Shown here in pieces: positions 1 to 11,975 of a stretch of 64,000 bases of DNA. Each line of letters starts with the position of its first letter. Within the stretch, counting starts at the first letter, position 1. Source of the DNA: Sarcomyxa edulis (lineage: Eukaryota > Basidiomycota > Agaricomycetes > Agaricales > Mycenaceae); NCBI GenBank assembly GCA_009761415.1, contig QUOL01000009.1, positions 1,550,001 through 1,614,000 of the forward strand. Direction: 5' to 3'. Made by a program: the position numbers and the translations under genes. The notes beneath the pieces were generated by a model. The model saw only the letters and a list, made by a program, of their open reading frames with translations. It was not told the origin of the DNA and made no database searches.

Positions 1-3000
1 GCGTTTTTTACATTTTCAGAGGGCGTATCAGGGCACGGACGAATGTGGAATGGAAATTCACAAGCAATGTTGTTGGATATCAAACTCCGAAACGAGAAGA
101 TCCTTGTCCCAGGATTACTGTGGAGCATAACACGATGTTCCCCAACGAAGACGAGGCTGACTCTGATACTATCGAGAGTACCAGCCATCTCGAGATCGCG
201 AGTGACGACCTCCGTCTATCCATTATTGATGAATGGCAGAGTGCCTTCTCTACCGCAAGTATGCGTCGCAGAGGATGTGCGGTGTGCGCTAGGCTTTGTC
301 CCGAGGCCAACATGGTTCACTTAGATCCCTTCAAAGTGCCTCTGCATGTATTGCGCAACGATGAACTACCTGAACATCTTCTTCCCAAGGAGTATAACAT
401 GGTCGCCTACGACATGGCCATTCTACATCCTCCTGGGTTGACGAAGAAGAATGTTGTGGGCCCTATGATAGTCTGTCAGACATGCACAGACAGTCTACGC
501 AGTCATGCCATGCCTAAATTTGCTCTCGCAAATTGGCTCTACTATGGGCATTCGTGTCTTCCTCCGAGAGTGAAAGCTGCGTTCGATCAAGCGTCAGCTT
601 TTGATCTCATGCTCATAGCGAGAGCTCGAGCGAGCAATATTTGTTTCCGCTTTGGCTCCCATTCTGATGCAAATCCCGACGAAAATGATGACAACGGGGG
701 GAGCAATGCTTCCCAGAGCAGGAAAGGGATTCGAGGAAATGTTATGGTTACACCGTTAGACGCGGCTAGATTGAATGAAGTACTTCCACCGGACGCGCAG
801 ACCATAGCAGACACTATCTGTGCTGTATTTGTGGGGAAGACCGCACCCTCCCGCTCTACGATTGCAAAGCTCAGTCCTGTGTTAGTACGGAAAAGCAGGG
901 TCAAGACGATGATAGAATTCTTACTGAAGCGGAATCCTCATTACAGCGTGGTCGGTGGTTTCAAGGGCTTCAGCGCTGCCAATTTGAACCGTTTGTTTGG
1001 CGCAGACGATTATGACAAGGATGAAGCGGTACCATGTTCAATGGACATAGGACACTTGCCTCTGAACGATGCAGTCGAGAGTGCCACGTCAGATTACACT
1101 CCTCGTAACGAATATGACGGAGGGTCAAACGGTATTCTCATGGAGAACGTTGGATTCACGACTGGGGATGATTCCCCAGTGAGCTATCGCGACATGAAGT
1201 TAAAGGCGCTAGCGCACTGTTTGAATGGGGGGTCATTTATCTCATCACGGAGGGGTTCAAGAATGATTCCTGACTTTGATAATCCGTTCCTCATGTCCTG
1301 GTTGTTTCCTCATCTTGACCCATGGGGTATAGGAGGATTTTATCATCCGAAGCGTCGGGTTCCTCTGACTATGGACGAGCAGCTTTCGCATCTGTTACAA
1401 GTCGACGGAGGGCGCTTTGAAAAGGATCCGGAATTTGCTTTCGTGTATTACAATATCAAGCAGAAGAAAATGATATCGCAGAACGTTCGCTTCAGAGTTC
1501 CTCAAAGTCGGTACAGCCAAATAATACAAGACTTACTGAATGTCGATGTCGATCGAATATTCGGCCTACAAAGTCTGTTCAAGGCTGATCCCATGTATCG
1601 CCCTGTAGATGATCAGGAAACTGCACTGATCAGACTTCTTGCCAACGTCAGCATGGTTGGGAACAACATACCTGGAAGTACCGCCTATAAAGTTTCTCTA
1701 CGGAATGAGATACGTGCAGTCATAAATTATAGGGGGACACCTACCCTGTTTGTGACTCTCAATCCGTCCGACGTGGACCATCCTCTCGTGCGACTAAATG
1801 CGGGACATGACATAGATCTTGACGATATCTCGCGCGGTGAGGACCTCGATAAGTGGGGAAGGATGATGTTGGCTGCAAAGAATCCGTCTGCGTGTGCTTT
1901 GTTTTTCCACAGCATGATATCTGGCTTTGTGAAGATCATTTTACGAGCTCGCAGTGGACGTCGGGGTCTACTCGGGACCTGCACATCGTATTATGGCTCC
2001 GTTGAAGCCAACGGTAGAGGGACACTTCATTGCCACATGCTGATTTGGTTAAAAGGTCACCCGTCTCCTCAGATCCTCAGGGACCGAATGATAGCGTCGT
2101 CAGATTATAAGGAGAAGACCTTCAAGTGGTTGGAATCGATCATTAAATGCGAGCTTCTCGGGACCGAGGACATTGTAGTTGAGACTTCAGGTGCACTTCC
2201 TCGGCCCAAAAGAGTTGCCGAAACTGGTGACCCTCATCCTGGAACTATTCCTGCGCCGCTAGTCAAGAACTTGACATCAATCGATGAATTCCAAAGAGAT
2301 TTCGAGGGCTTTGTCAACTCCTTGGTGAAGGAATATAATTGGCACGTCCACACCGCTTCGTGCTGGAAGCACCTTGGGCGTCGTCAGCTTCGCGATGACC
2401 ATAATTGTCGAATGGGTATGGATGGTCATACCTTGGCCGAGACGACACTTGATCCAGAAACAGCTTCTATCCTTTTGAGGAGACTTCATCCACGCATAGC
2501 ATCATACAACGATGTGATGATGTTCCTTCTCAAATGCAACGTTGATGTCAAATTCATTGGTTCGGGGGAAGCTGCGCAAGCGTACCTCTACTATATCACG
2601 GATTACATCACTAAACCTTCTTTACCCGTCCACGTCGGTTTAGCGGCTCTGTCGTATGCTATCAAACAGACAAATTCGAGGTTTCCTGATACATTAGAAG
2701 GGGATTCCGAGATGCATCTGGAGAAACAAAGAGGAGCCATGATTATAACGGTTAATAGCATGATGGGGCACCAGGAGATATCGCACCAGCAGGTCATGAG
2801 CTATTTGGTTGGAGGAGGAGACCATTACACTCCAGATACCTTTCAGACATTGTATTGGAGCGCTTTCAAGACTATGGCACGGGAGTTCGACCTTTCTAGA
2901 CACATCGAAGGTAGCAATGCTGGTGAGACTTCAGATATCCATGAGCCTTCGGTGGTACTGTTACTTGGGAAACGGTCCATAACGGCTTCTAATCAGGTCT

Positions 3001-5690
3001 TTGATTATATATATCGAAACAGGGAATATCCATTCGATAGCATGTGTTTGTATGAGTTCATCGAGACGGTCAAGAAGATCGCGATGCCGGTTGCGTCTAG
3101 AGAGCTTATCCGTGCCGGTCGTAGGAACGCCTTGGGTCTTATTGCAGGAGAGTTCTCGGATGTTCGACATCCTCAGAGCGGAACGCACGTTCTACGTCTG
3201 CGCAGGGACACAGTCATTCCCGTCATTCTGGGTGATAAAATTCCTCGCTCTGACAGGGGAACAGATGAATATGAAATGTGGTCCAGAGATGTGATGACGC
3301 TGTTCCTGCCATGGAGAACTATAGGCGATCTGAAAAGTGGATATCAGGACTGGACGTCGGCCTACGATGAGAGACGCAAGGACATACCGTCCAGGTACCA
3401 GCGCATTATCAGGAACTTGAATGTTCTGTCTGAATGTAGAGATGCCCGCGGTGAGTTGGCTGAGAAGTGGCGAGAGGAACGAAAGAGAGATGTTAGACGA
3501 TTTGAGGTTGATGAGGCCCTCGAAAGCATGTTTGGAGAGGATGAAGAGAACAGAGTCAACGTATTCGACACGTTCGAAGAATACGATGAGTTTCACGACG
3601 CAGTGGATTATCGGAATGACTCTGTCATAGAGTCAGAGCTTGGCAAAAAAAACAGCACCCTTCTGAATTATTGTCTGTCTCTCGAAGACCACGACAATAA
3701 TTGTATACCTGTTTCTTTAGGAGACGCGACAGAGCTGTTGCCAAATGAAAAGGATGATCTTGCTAATCAGGTGAATGCGATGTCGGCATTGAAACGAAAG
3801 CGGCGCCCTGAACATGATACAGGTATAGAGGAAAGGGTATCTCAGAGACGGAGACTTTCTGATGGTGATCCTTCTACATACGTGGGTACGGTCGATGACG
3901 CGTCGGAAAAAAATGCGAGGAAAGGAGGAGTAACTATAGATCCAAGATGGTCGCTCGTTGAAGATGTTGTACGGGAGATGAACATGCTTGACAATGCGGA
4001 ACAAACCAGGGCACTTCGTATCATGGCCAGACGCGTTATAGATGGAGGTCCTCAATTGCTGATGTACGTCGCAGGGGTGGGAGGAACAGGAAAATCCCAC
4101 CTGGTGAAGGCGTTGGTCAAGTTTTTTGAGAGATTGGGACGCAGAGATGAGCTCTTACTTGGAGCCCCGACCGGTATAGCAGCGGTACTCATAGGGGGGT
4201 ATACTATGCACGCACTCAGTATGACAAACCCTCATAGAAAGTCGAAGGACTTACGAGAACTTGTTGCTCTATGGAAAGGTGTCCGTTTTCTGGTGATAGA
4301 TGAGATCTCCATGGTGGGGTCCCTCTTTTTGAGCCAGTTTTCTTCCCGGCTCAAACAGGCTATGTCCGACGATACCATTGCTTCGGGGAAGCCATTTGGT
4401 GGAGTTAATGTCATATTTATGGGGGATTTTGCGCAGTTGAAACCTCCTAGACAGCATTCGTTGTTTGCGCACCAACTAGTGGATGATCCATCTTTCGAAG
4501 AAAGTAGACGTTGCGATGATATATGTGCTATGAACGGAGCTTTTCTGTGGAGGCAAGTTAATGTGGTCGTGAAGCTTGTGAAGAATCATCGTCACAGAGA
4601 AGACCCGGATTACGCCGGTTTTTTGGACCGCATACGAACGGGCATGTCGCGACCCAAATCCTCGCGTTTTGTGAATACAGACTGTATCGATGATTTGGAG
4701 TTTCTGAGATCCAGAGAGATATCTCGTATCGTAGAACAAGACCCGCAGTCTCTGTTGGAATTTCGGGATGCTCCAGTTATTGTCGGTAGTCGAGAAGTCA
4801 GGGACGCGGTTAACGCAAAGTATGTCGCTTTTCACGCTAGACGACTTATCCAGGCAGTTCATGTATACCATGCGTCGGATTCTATCAAGCGTACAGTGGT
4901 ATCAGGGGCTGTAAGGGACAAGCTTTGGAAGCTAAATTCTCGGGAAACGCACGATTCTCTAGGAAGACTTCCTCTATTTCCGGGCATGAGAGTGATGGTG
5001 ATCGAGAACTTGGCGTTCAGCAAAGGAATTGTTAACGGTGTGGAGGGGGTGATTCACAGCATCAAGTATACTCGGGACGGGGACGGTAACAGGTATGCAT
5101 CCGTGGCATATCTGAACGTGGATGATGCAAACCTGGATATTCCTGGACTGTCGACCGGACTAGTCCCCATATTCCCTGAAACGACTACGTTCGAATACAA
5201 ATACAAATCAGGAGACGCAATCAAGACACTCACTGTTTCTCGAAAGCAACTTCCTCTTCTTCCTGCGTATTCCTATACCGACTTCAAAAGCCAAGGAAGA
5301 ACATTGGATAGGGCTATAGTCGATTTGAGTACTGCTCGGGGGCAAGGAGTGTATGTTATGCTGTCGAGGGTCAAGAGATTGAAGGGGATAGCTATCCTTC
5401 GCTGGTTTCCATCTACCAAGATTTATCAGAGGCCATCGGAGGATATGAGAAATGAGTTGACTCGGGTGGATTTTTTGGATTGGGTAACGGCTGAAGCTTA
5501 TAATGCTGGACGTCTGTGAAGTGATGTCGATTTTGGGATCATGTATTTAGGGCACAAATACCATTTTGTATAGGCATTGAACACCAAGTCTACAACGATC
5601 TGATAAGGAAGCACATATAAACTATATGGGATTCGAGGTGTAAGCCTTAAATGCTTGTTCGTTAGCGACTTTTGCAGGTATGCGATATAT
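1..5690 (+). mobile_element. Helitron (autonomous-type), 5' end outside window
   Basis: The element is called from its Rep/helicase gene. The left end lies before the window. The right end should fall between the stop codon at 5519 and the next gene near 5700. I could not pick out a convincing 3' hairpin followed by CTRR in that stretch, so the right limit is only a bound. Helitrons replicate by rolling-circle or peel-and-paste transposition and often capture gene fragments. Confidence 0.8.
20..5519 (+). CDS. Helitron Rep/Pif1-type helicase, 5' partial
   Basis: This is the transposase of a Helitron: an HUH endonuclease fused to a SF1B Pif1-like helicase. The frame is open to the window edge. 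A pyrimidine-rich AG at 18-19 looks like a 3' splice site, so the exon probably begins at 20 and earlier coding sequence is missing; the first in-frame ATG is at 135. Counting residues from 45, the N-terminus has CxxC pairs and a MPKFALANWLYYG stretch typical of Helitron-associated N-terminal domains (about residue 150-175). The HUH motif is HCH near 661, and the catalytic Tyr region YYITDYITK is near 850. The helicase part has Walker A GVGGTGKSH (about 1345), Walker B LVIDEISM (about 1417), GDFAQLKPP (about 1460) and a C-terminal FKSQGRTLDRAIVDL. At least 1824 codons are uninterrupted, so the element may be active or recently active. Confidence 0.93.
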
Positions 5691-5700
5691 TACTCACACA

Positions 5701-6400
5701 TCACCAAGACATCGATTTGTACCTGAGGCGACATACGGCAACTTGCCTCTTCAGCCAGCTTGTTGGTGCAATTGAAGGAGAAGAGAGGTAGCGTCAGATT
5801 GTTGATTCCTTGAGGGGCGTATACAGTGTTCATACGTACAGTGCAACAATGACATCGACGAGTTGCTTGTCCCCCCAGTCCATCTGTATAATTTGCTTTG
5901 GGTCTCGTCTGGAACATTTAAGGACGACGACGTTTCCTGCCCAGTTCACATCGTACAACTTGGCAAGGGTGTTGTTTGGAGGCGATGATACCGGGTCCGC
6001 AGAGTAGATTAATACCATCTGGTTCCTCAACGGCAGGTTGGTCCGGGGAAGCTTCATGATACGTACACGATGTGACCCGAGGGGAAATAGGTCCGACAGT
6101 TGTAAATCCTTTGCCCAGACGTACATGTCGTCCAAGTCGTGATCGATGGATGCGATAATGGTTTTGATCTTGGTCCCGCCCGTAGGAAATATGTAACACT
6201 TGTAGGTTTTGAACTATCAAGTGCAGTCAGAGGTTATGGTGGGGATAACTTCGAAGGAACGCAGAACACAGCTTACGCCTCTGTTCTCTAAAGTTTCTGA
6301 GTGATTTCTTTCATTGACATCGGCATTTGTGACATATTTATCTTCTGCCCCAGATTGTGAATCCTTGAGCATATAGATGTAAGTCATCGATAGAGGAAAA
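5701..6400 (-). CDS. Family X paralog 1, small hypothetical protein
   Basis: Function unknown. The core exon is 6213-5840 and the last exon 5758-5701, joined by a GTACGT...AAG intron in phase 2. An earlier exon reads through about 6370-6290 (ending ENRG before GTAAGC); the start codon is uncertain. The core shows CYIFPTGG, then LFPLG, then NWAGNVVVLK, and the last exon opens with WLKRQ. The same order of motifs and the same phase-2 intron just before the Trp occur in two other genes at 10.2-10.9 and 11.0-11.8 kb, which is why I call a family. No signal peptide or membrane segment is evident. The neighbours are the Helitron downstream and gene W upstream. Similar proteins are, as far as I recall, common lineage-expanded hypotheticals in agaricomycetes. 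Confidence 0.6.
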
Positions 6401-6955
6401 AAAGAGACGTGCTCGTACCATCATACAGCGAGAAATGTCTACACGAGGTAACGACTTGTTCCCATTCGCTTATGTAGACGTCTCTTCGGATCAGAGAGCA
6501 CTGAGAGGATACATGAGCAGTGTATCCATGTGGTGACGGTGTTTATGGGAATGGAGAACGATAGAGCATTGTGTTTCTTTCTATAGCTATGTTGTTATAA
6601 GCGCTGGCTGGTCCGAGTCTTCGGAATCGTGTCTCGACCATGTGCTTTGGTGCCTGACTTGTTCTAAGACCAACGTCTTTGAAGTCTCAGGATTTGACGC
6701 TTGAACTGAGCGTATTGGGCGCTAAGATCTTCAACAACAGGTAAATCAAACTTATTTTTCTCCGAATCACTAGTTAAGGAGGTTCAATTGGTCTGATTAC
6801 ATCCAATAATTCTACTGGTAGTAAGCACGCTATCTAATCGTCTACCAACAGGTTGAGATAAGATGTTTATTCCATATGTGCAGGATCAGTAATGTCGAAC
6901 TTTTGGTATTTACATGTTTAGCAACAATCGACCGTGAACTTTCAGTCTCTCCTCT
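6401..6955. other. intergenic, no gene seen
   Basis: About 550 bp between the family X paralog 1 and gene W. It may hold the first exon or promoter of paralog 1. Nothing else supportable was seen on either strand. Confidence 0.4.
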
Positions 6956-8592
6956 TCATCGTCCTTTGATTCTGATCGCGCGCTTCTTTGTCGCCGGCTG
7001 GTTAGAGGGACAGTCTTCGAGATCATCTGAATTTCGTTTCTTCCCCAGTGTCACAGAGGACTCGCCCACGCCTGTCGTCCTTGAGTCCTTCTCCGCCTGT
7101 GTTTCGTTATTGGACGTCTTTAGCGAGCCCGAATCCGGCGTCGTCTTCCTGCTCGGGAGCACTACATCGACATCTGTGGAGGACTCGACCGGATCCGGGA
7201 TGCTTGAATCCTTCTCCACTTTGTTCTCAGGACCAGACACCTTTGGTGAGCCATTATCGGAGACATAATCTTGCTTCTTTTTCACAACCGTCGATTTGGA
7301 CTCTGTTGATGTCGATGACTCGACGATACTCGTAATGTTTGGGTCCTTCGCTGCCTGTGTCTCAGAACCAGACGCCTTTACCGAGTCGCTCTCAGAATCT
7401 GTATTGCCGTCTGCAGTAGAAGATTCATCAGTCAAGCAGTAAAGATGACCTGAGTTCGGAACATTATACCTTCTGATGGCAATATCTCTGACCCAAGCTG
7501 AAGCGGGGCAGCCTTCAGACGTTTAACGGACATGTTGGACGTCGATGTCGATGTCGCTGTCGATACAGATTTTGTCGGCATCTTGCCCACGCGGATTAAA
7601 TCCACCAGCCTATATTCCGGTCCCCACATAGCGCTTCCAACGATGAATGCAACAGTAAATGAAAAGCAGATGATGTCGTCGGATTCGAAGATGGAGGGGT
7701 TACTGTCTTTGAGGTCTTTCAATACCCCATCTTCGTAAACCAGTAGATTGGGCCTCTCCGGATTGGCAATAAATTTTGAGTTCTCCGACTGACTGAGTGT
7801 GGACTGGATCCATGGATGCAACTCGTAAGGAATCTTGACTGGCTGGCCACGGTTATATAGAGATTTCTGAAGGAAGATCGGGGACGTCATGATGAACCAC
7901 TCCGAGTCTGCAGGAAACATCCCATTCTGCCAGGTTCTCCTGGGCTTCTTGCCTCGATTGAAATCAGGATTTTTCACGACATGGTTCTCTAAGCCCTAGT
8001 ACACTCAGTAGGCTTAGATTACAAAGTATTGATCATGAAAACTTACTTTTTGCAAATTGTACAAGGAAGGGTCTTCTGATGCGTCGAACGCGTAGGTGAT
8101 TTCGCACTTGAATGATGGTGCGGTTTGGCTACGAACGAGTTCGTTAGCTATAAACCAGTAATATATGACAAACCTCTCACAGCCTTGTTTCTGCTATGCC
8201 TGCAGCGTCCTGGTCAGGAGGAACAAAGTTACCTGTTTCCATGTTGGATCCCCAACGCCACAACGCGGCGTGAAAAAGTATAGCGGGTGTATCAGTACCC
8301 TTCTTAATCACCTATGATATAGTTCAGCAAACACTGGGGACTTTGGATATAGACGAATTCTTACCGTCCATCGAGTCAATCCACGTGTCGGTCTGACTTC
8401 TATCAAGGGTTTCTCCGTGGCCAACGAGTCCACTGCTCTGGTAAAAGAGATCCCCGTCGAGCGAAATTTCTTCTTGTTCCATTTCGCTAATTGGTCCAAG
8501 ACTTGAGGGTTCGGCATTATTCCTGTGTTGGGTAAGTGGATGAAGACACGACTCCAGAAGTTCTTATATACCCGCAAACCATGAGCTTCCAC
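6956..8592 (-). CDS. Protein W, lineage-specific hypothetical with C-terminal repeats
   Basis: Five exons join in frame (8592-8365, 8311-8233, 8147-8047, 7995-7470, 7410-6956), giving 462 aa. The first ATG of the first exon is used; an upstream exon is possible. The middle contains FESDDIICFSFTVAFIVG followed by VDLIRVG, a pattern I associate with a widespread agaricomycete hypothetical family (typically GDIVWMSFSV...RVG). The C-terminal 150 residues are low complexity: Ser/Thr/Glu/Lys-rich with three degenerate copies of a roughly 40-aa unit. The tail is basic (KKRN and ATKKRAIRIKGR) and looks like a nuclear localisation signal. No enzymatic motif is visible. It sits between family X and family N genes. 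The family assignment is from memory and the function is unknown. Confidence 0.65.
7030..7412 (-). repeat. three degenerate ~40-codon coding repeats in protein W
   Basis: Each unit keeps a core of the form K-(A/V/T)-S-x-x-E-(T/N)-(Q/K)-x-x-K-D followed by about nine residues and then ESS. The three cores read KASGSETQAAKD, KVSGPENKVEKD and KTSNNETQAEKD. They lie in the last exon of the gene. Confidence 0.75.
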
Positions 8593-8861
8593 CGCTGACA
8601 GATGTGGTCAGTGACTGGTACCGTCAATTGCGCTGCCTAATGGTACTGCTTCTGGCTCAGTGCTATAGCGTGTCCTAATGGCGTCCAGCCAGTGGTAAAA
8701 GCAGATGGGTGTACTGGTGAGTATTTGAAATCAAAGAGGAGCTCCACGTGCGTGGACCACTGGCTATGTGATCGACAAGTGATCGACATATCTAAATCTC
8801 CAGATCGTAGCCTCTATGTATACACCGCCTGAGGTTCACGACCGGTTTGTCCATTCACAAC

Positions 8862-9913
8862 ATGCTAACAGTTTTCGAGGCAATCTTCACCCGTTCCTCT
8901 ACAGACTTCATTGAAGCTTTCTTCGCTGCGTGGCCTATAAGCGACATCCTGCGCGTCTCTATGACTTGTTATCGACTTCATCTTGCGTTTGAGAGCTACC
9001 GACACATCGTATGGAATCCCGAAAGATTCTTCTCTCGATGGTTCTCCTCCCCAGTCGCATTTAGACGACTTCTCGGTCAATGCAATGCGATAGTCTCTGG
9101 ATCACAAGCTCTTCAGTTTTTTGACAGAACAGAATACCATGACAGCGACTTGGACATATTCATGCGCCCTGCTGGTGTCATCCGAATGTCGTATTGGTTG
9201 ATGGACGCGGGCTACGCCCTCAGCTTGGAAGCTGCAGGGTACACATTTTGGCATAAGGTTGTTGATGCAATAGCAGAAGATCGGGATAGCCCGACCTTTC
9301 TTCCCAATCATATGAGGGCGGTGTACACATTTTCTCGCCTTGTCACCTCTTCGACAGGAGTACAGTACTCCAAACGAGTGCAGTTGATTGTGGTGGATAT
9401 CGATCCCGTGGAATTTATCACCTTCGATTTTCATTCCAGTATGTCCCATATCTCATTTGTCGTGCTCTGAGACTAACACTTGCGTATGTTTAGCTGCCGT
9501 CATAAACTTTATCACGTTCGACCGAGCAGTATGTGGATTCCCGTATTCCACGTTATCGATGCGTGTGTCGTATCTGTGTAGGGAACAATACGAGGATCCT
9601 GCTAGAGCGGCAAAATGGTTCTCTAAGTATTCTTCTAGAGGTTTCCGTATGGTTTCGGGAAGATCGGACAGAGATTACTCGCGACTTTCATTTGGTAGAC
9701 GAACTTTGAAAGATAAGAATGTCTGGGTCGTGAAATTCGATGGTGAGCTTCGGTTCGACTTTTGCTTTTACTATATTCTTACCATATTCAGATGTCGACC
9801 TTGGTAGGACCATCTATTCTCCCAGTACTTTCGACTTTCCCTTCGAGATTGGACCCATCTACGACCAACAATTAAGCTACGGGGCATCTGTATATATCCG
9901 ATCTGCTGTATAA
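8862..9913 (+). CDS. Family N paralog 1: F-box-like plus nucleotidyltransferase-like protein
   Basis: Three exons (8862-9438, 9494-9742, 9792-9913) give 315 aa. The N-terminal 60 residues resemble the F-box-like helices of this family (AFFAAWPISDILRVS, then a conserved Tyr/Trp stretch). A nucleotidyltransferase-fold signature follows: GS at VSGSQALQFF and then HDSDLDIF, matching the G-S...D-x-D pattern of polymerase-beta-like enzymes. After the first intron comes HSTAVINFITFDRAV, with the intron splitting the Thr codon. This layout, GS-x(n)-DSDLD then HST-x-V-x-NFIT, is a recurrent agaricomycete hypothetical family as I recall it. This copy keeps the acidic pair. No nucleotide substrate is known, and enzymatic activity is inferred only from the motif. 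Confidence 0.75.
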
Positions 9914-10244
9914 AATTGCTGCACGCGCCTGATCTTGGCGGGGCTTCGTATGTCTGTCATCGTTATCCTCAAAGCTGCCACTCCAAGAATTTATCTTTTT
10001 ACAATATTCGAAGATCGAATTGGTAGAAATACATCCAGTAGTCAAGATCCGGTATCAAAACCCATTAGTATATCAGTATGTGTTACTCCGACTCTCATTG
10101 AACCGCTCGTTAGCAATAGATGATTCTTGAGCGCTACATTCTGGATGTATGCGCCTCTTGACCCTAAAGTAATTGTGTTCGAGATCGGTGTTGGTGAAAG
10201 AGTGATATATTCTGTCACGATGGACCATACACATTGATTCTCTC
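9914..10244. other. intergenic, no gene seen
   Basis: About 330 bp between convergent genes (family N paralog 1 on plus, family X paralog 2 on minus). It should contain both 3' ends. No repeat or conserved frame was recognised. Confidence 0.5.
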
Positions 10245-10948
10245 CTAAGTCGAATTGTCCCTCTCTGGCCTATCTCCAGGTCTTTGCAGAAACTCTTCAA
10301 GCCACCTGAACGTAAGAGGATTATCAATTGTTGCGAAACAACGCTGAGAGGAGATGTGCTTACATTCCGATTATAACATTTAGCAGGTCTATTTCGTATG
10401 GGAGGACCTGAATTGCTTCCTGATTATCTTCGCCTTTCGCGTATTTTGCAACGACGATTTCTCCGATCCAGGATTGACCAAAAAGCGACCGAATAGAGTC
10501 GTTGTACTCGGATGAGTTCAGATGTGAGACGAATATACGGAGACTACGAAAGAGGGGATACGAAGTTGTCGGGAACTGGGACAGTTTAAAACTGAGGTAG
10601 CCTTGCGGAAAGACGTGGTCCAGATCAAGATACTCGGGATCGTGGTCCTGATACCCGGGCCTCATTGAAAAGCTCAAGATAGACCCTTTCTTGTCGTCGA
10701 TCGGAAAGTAAAGACACCTGATTTGTTTTGTCTTTTGAGCGTCCTCTGCCTAGACCAGCGTAAGTCCACGGTATGTATATACGTAGCCAATTGACTCTCT
10801 TACCTTATTCATTTGTCCATCTTCGTTATAGATATCTGCAGTCTGATGCTGCAGGCTCAGTTAGCAATGTTAGCATGAACGAACCGGAAAATTGACGGAC
10901 TCTGGAGACGGGCACCGCGGCTTCTGTGACTTGAGGGCGTCTTTCCAT
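10245..10948 (-). CDS. Family X paralog 2, small hypothetical protein
   Basis: Function unknown. The model starts at the ATG at 10948 (MERRPQVTEAAV), runs through short exons containing DIYNEDGQMNK and AEDAQKTKQIR, and reaches the core CLYFPIDD, HVFPQG and SWIGEIVVAKYAKG. After a phase-2 intron it ends with WLEEFLQRPGDRPERDNST and a stop at 10245. Motif order and the intron before Trp match paralogs 1 and 3. It is on the same strand as paralog 3 and directly downstream of it, which suggests tandem duplication followed by strong divergence. The exon joins at the 5' end were chosen by phase and by similarity to paralog 3 (VP-x-S-x-VR). Confidence 0.68.
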
Positions 10949-11000
10949 CGAGACATCCATTAGCTTCGAATCGTCACAACTGCCAATGTACGAGGCTTAC

Positions 11001-11796
11001 TTACACTCTGTTCCCGTGCATGAACTCTTCAATCCATCTAAGGGCAAGCGTGAGTAGAATTCAAACTCTGTGAAAGAAACAATATGGTACTCACAAGCCG
11101 ACTATATCTTGCAGAATCGCTAATTCCGAGATCTGAATCTGTATGAACCCGTCTTTGGCCCCTCGCCCATACTTTGCCAAAACTATGTTGCCGTGCCAAG
11201 TTTGACCCAATTGTTTCTCCACGGACATATTGACAGCAGCGAAGGTTGTGCTTCTCGATATGAAGAGTCTGAAATCGTTAGGTAAGGGAAATCCACTGTA
11301 TGGAACGGTGCTGAATCGAAAACTCATGCATCCGTTTGGGAATAGATAGTTGATGTCGATATCTTCAGCCTGTGGTTGTGCTTTCTTCGGGAAATCCTTG
11401 TTCGTTTTCGTCCAACAGTAGTCTGGAGTGCATGACCCGGTAGGAAATACTATGCACCTGCTTCCTTTTCTGTGGTCATCCTTTTGATGTATAGTCAGCC
11501 TCTTAGCTGGCTGACGTGGTCAACAAGAAGTACGTGCCTCGTAACAATGTGAAGAGTAATTTTTGAGATCCTCGCCTGATAACGGCCTTTCACGGGTTCT
11601 GAGATCTCCGTTTTTAGAGTGATGCTACAGACGAAGTTGAGCGTGTGTTACAAATTCTGTGTTGAACGAATAGGGAACTCACGATATAGAACTTGACCAT
11701 CGCAAAAAGGGGAACGCGGACGCTTCGAGGGACGTTAGAGTGATATGGGCTGCTGTCTGATATATATATATATCGTCTTTCAATGCTGTCGGACAA
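11001..11796 (-). CDS. Family X paralog 3, small hypothetical protein
   Basis: Function unknown. The first exon is the ATG at 11796 (MSDSIERRYIYISD) to about 11680. Further exons carry HHSKNGDLRTRERPLSGEDL, then the core CIVFPTG, YLFPNG and TWHGNIVLAKYGRG. The final exon begins at a Trp (WIEEFMHGNRV) and stops at 11001. The W-x-GN-IV-x-AKY-x-(R/K)G element is the best conserved part of the family. Between it and family N paralog 2 there are only about 180 bp. A (TA)n stretch at 11759-11775 falls within the first exon. Confidence 0.68.
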
Positions 11797-11975
11797 TTAG
11801 TGATGAGAAGCGCGGAACTGTTACAGGGTAGAATACGAGTCACCTGAGTTGTTCCAGATTTTTCACAGGCAATGCATCTTGTTGATACAATATTCTCCTA
11901 TTTGTTTCAAGATGTACTTTGAGAAGTCGATTGTTAGATATCAAATTGGGGGGTTTCAATTAACGGTGTAGTGTT

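Noticed and set aside
1727..5000. Antisense open frames within the Helitron gene
   Set aside because: All are shadows of the long coding frame, with no splice context or recognisable motif.
11755..11780. CRISPR or functional tandem repeat
   Set aside because: It is a short (TA)n microsatellite; nothing in this eukaryotic window resembles a CRISPR array.
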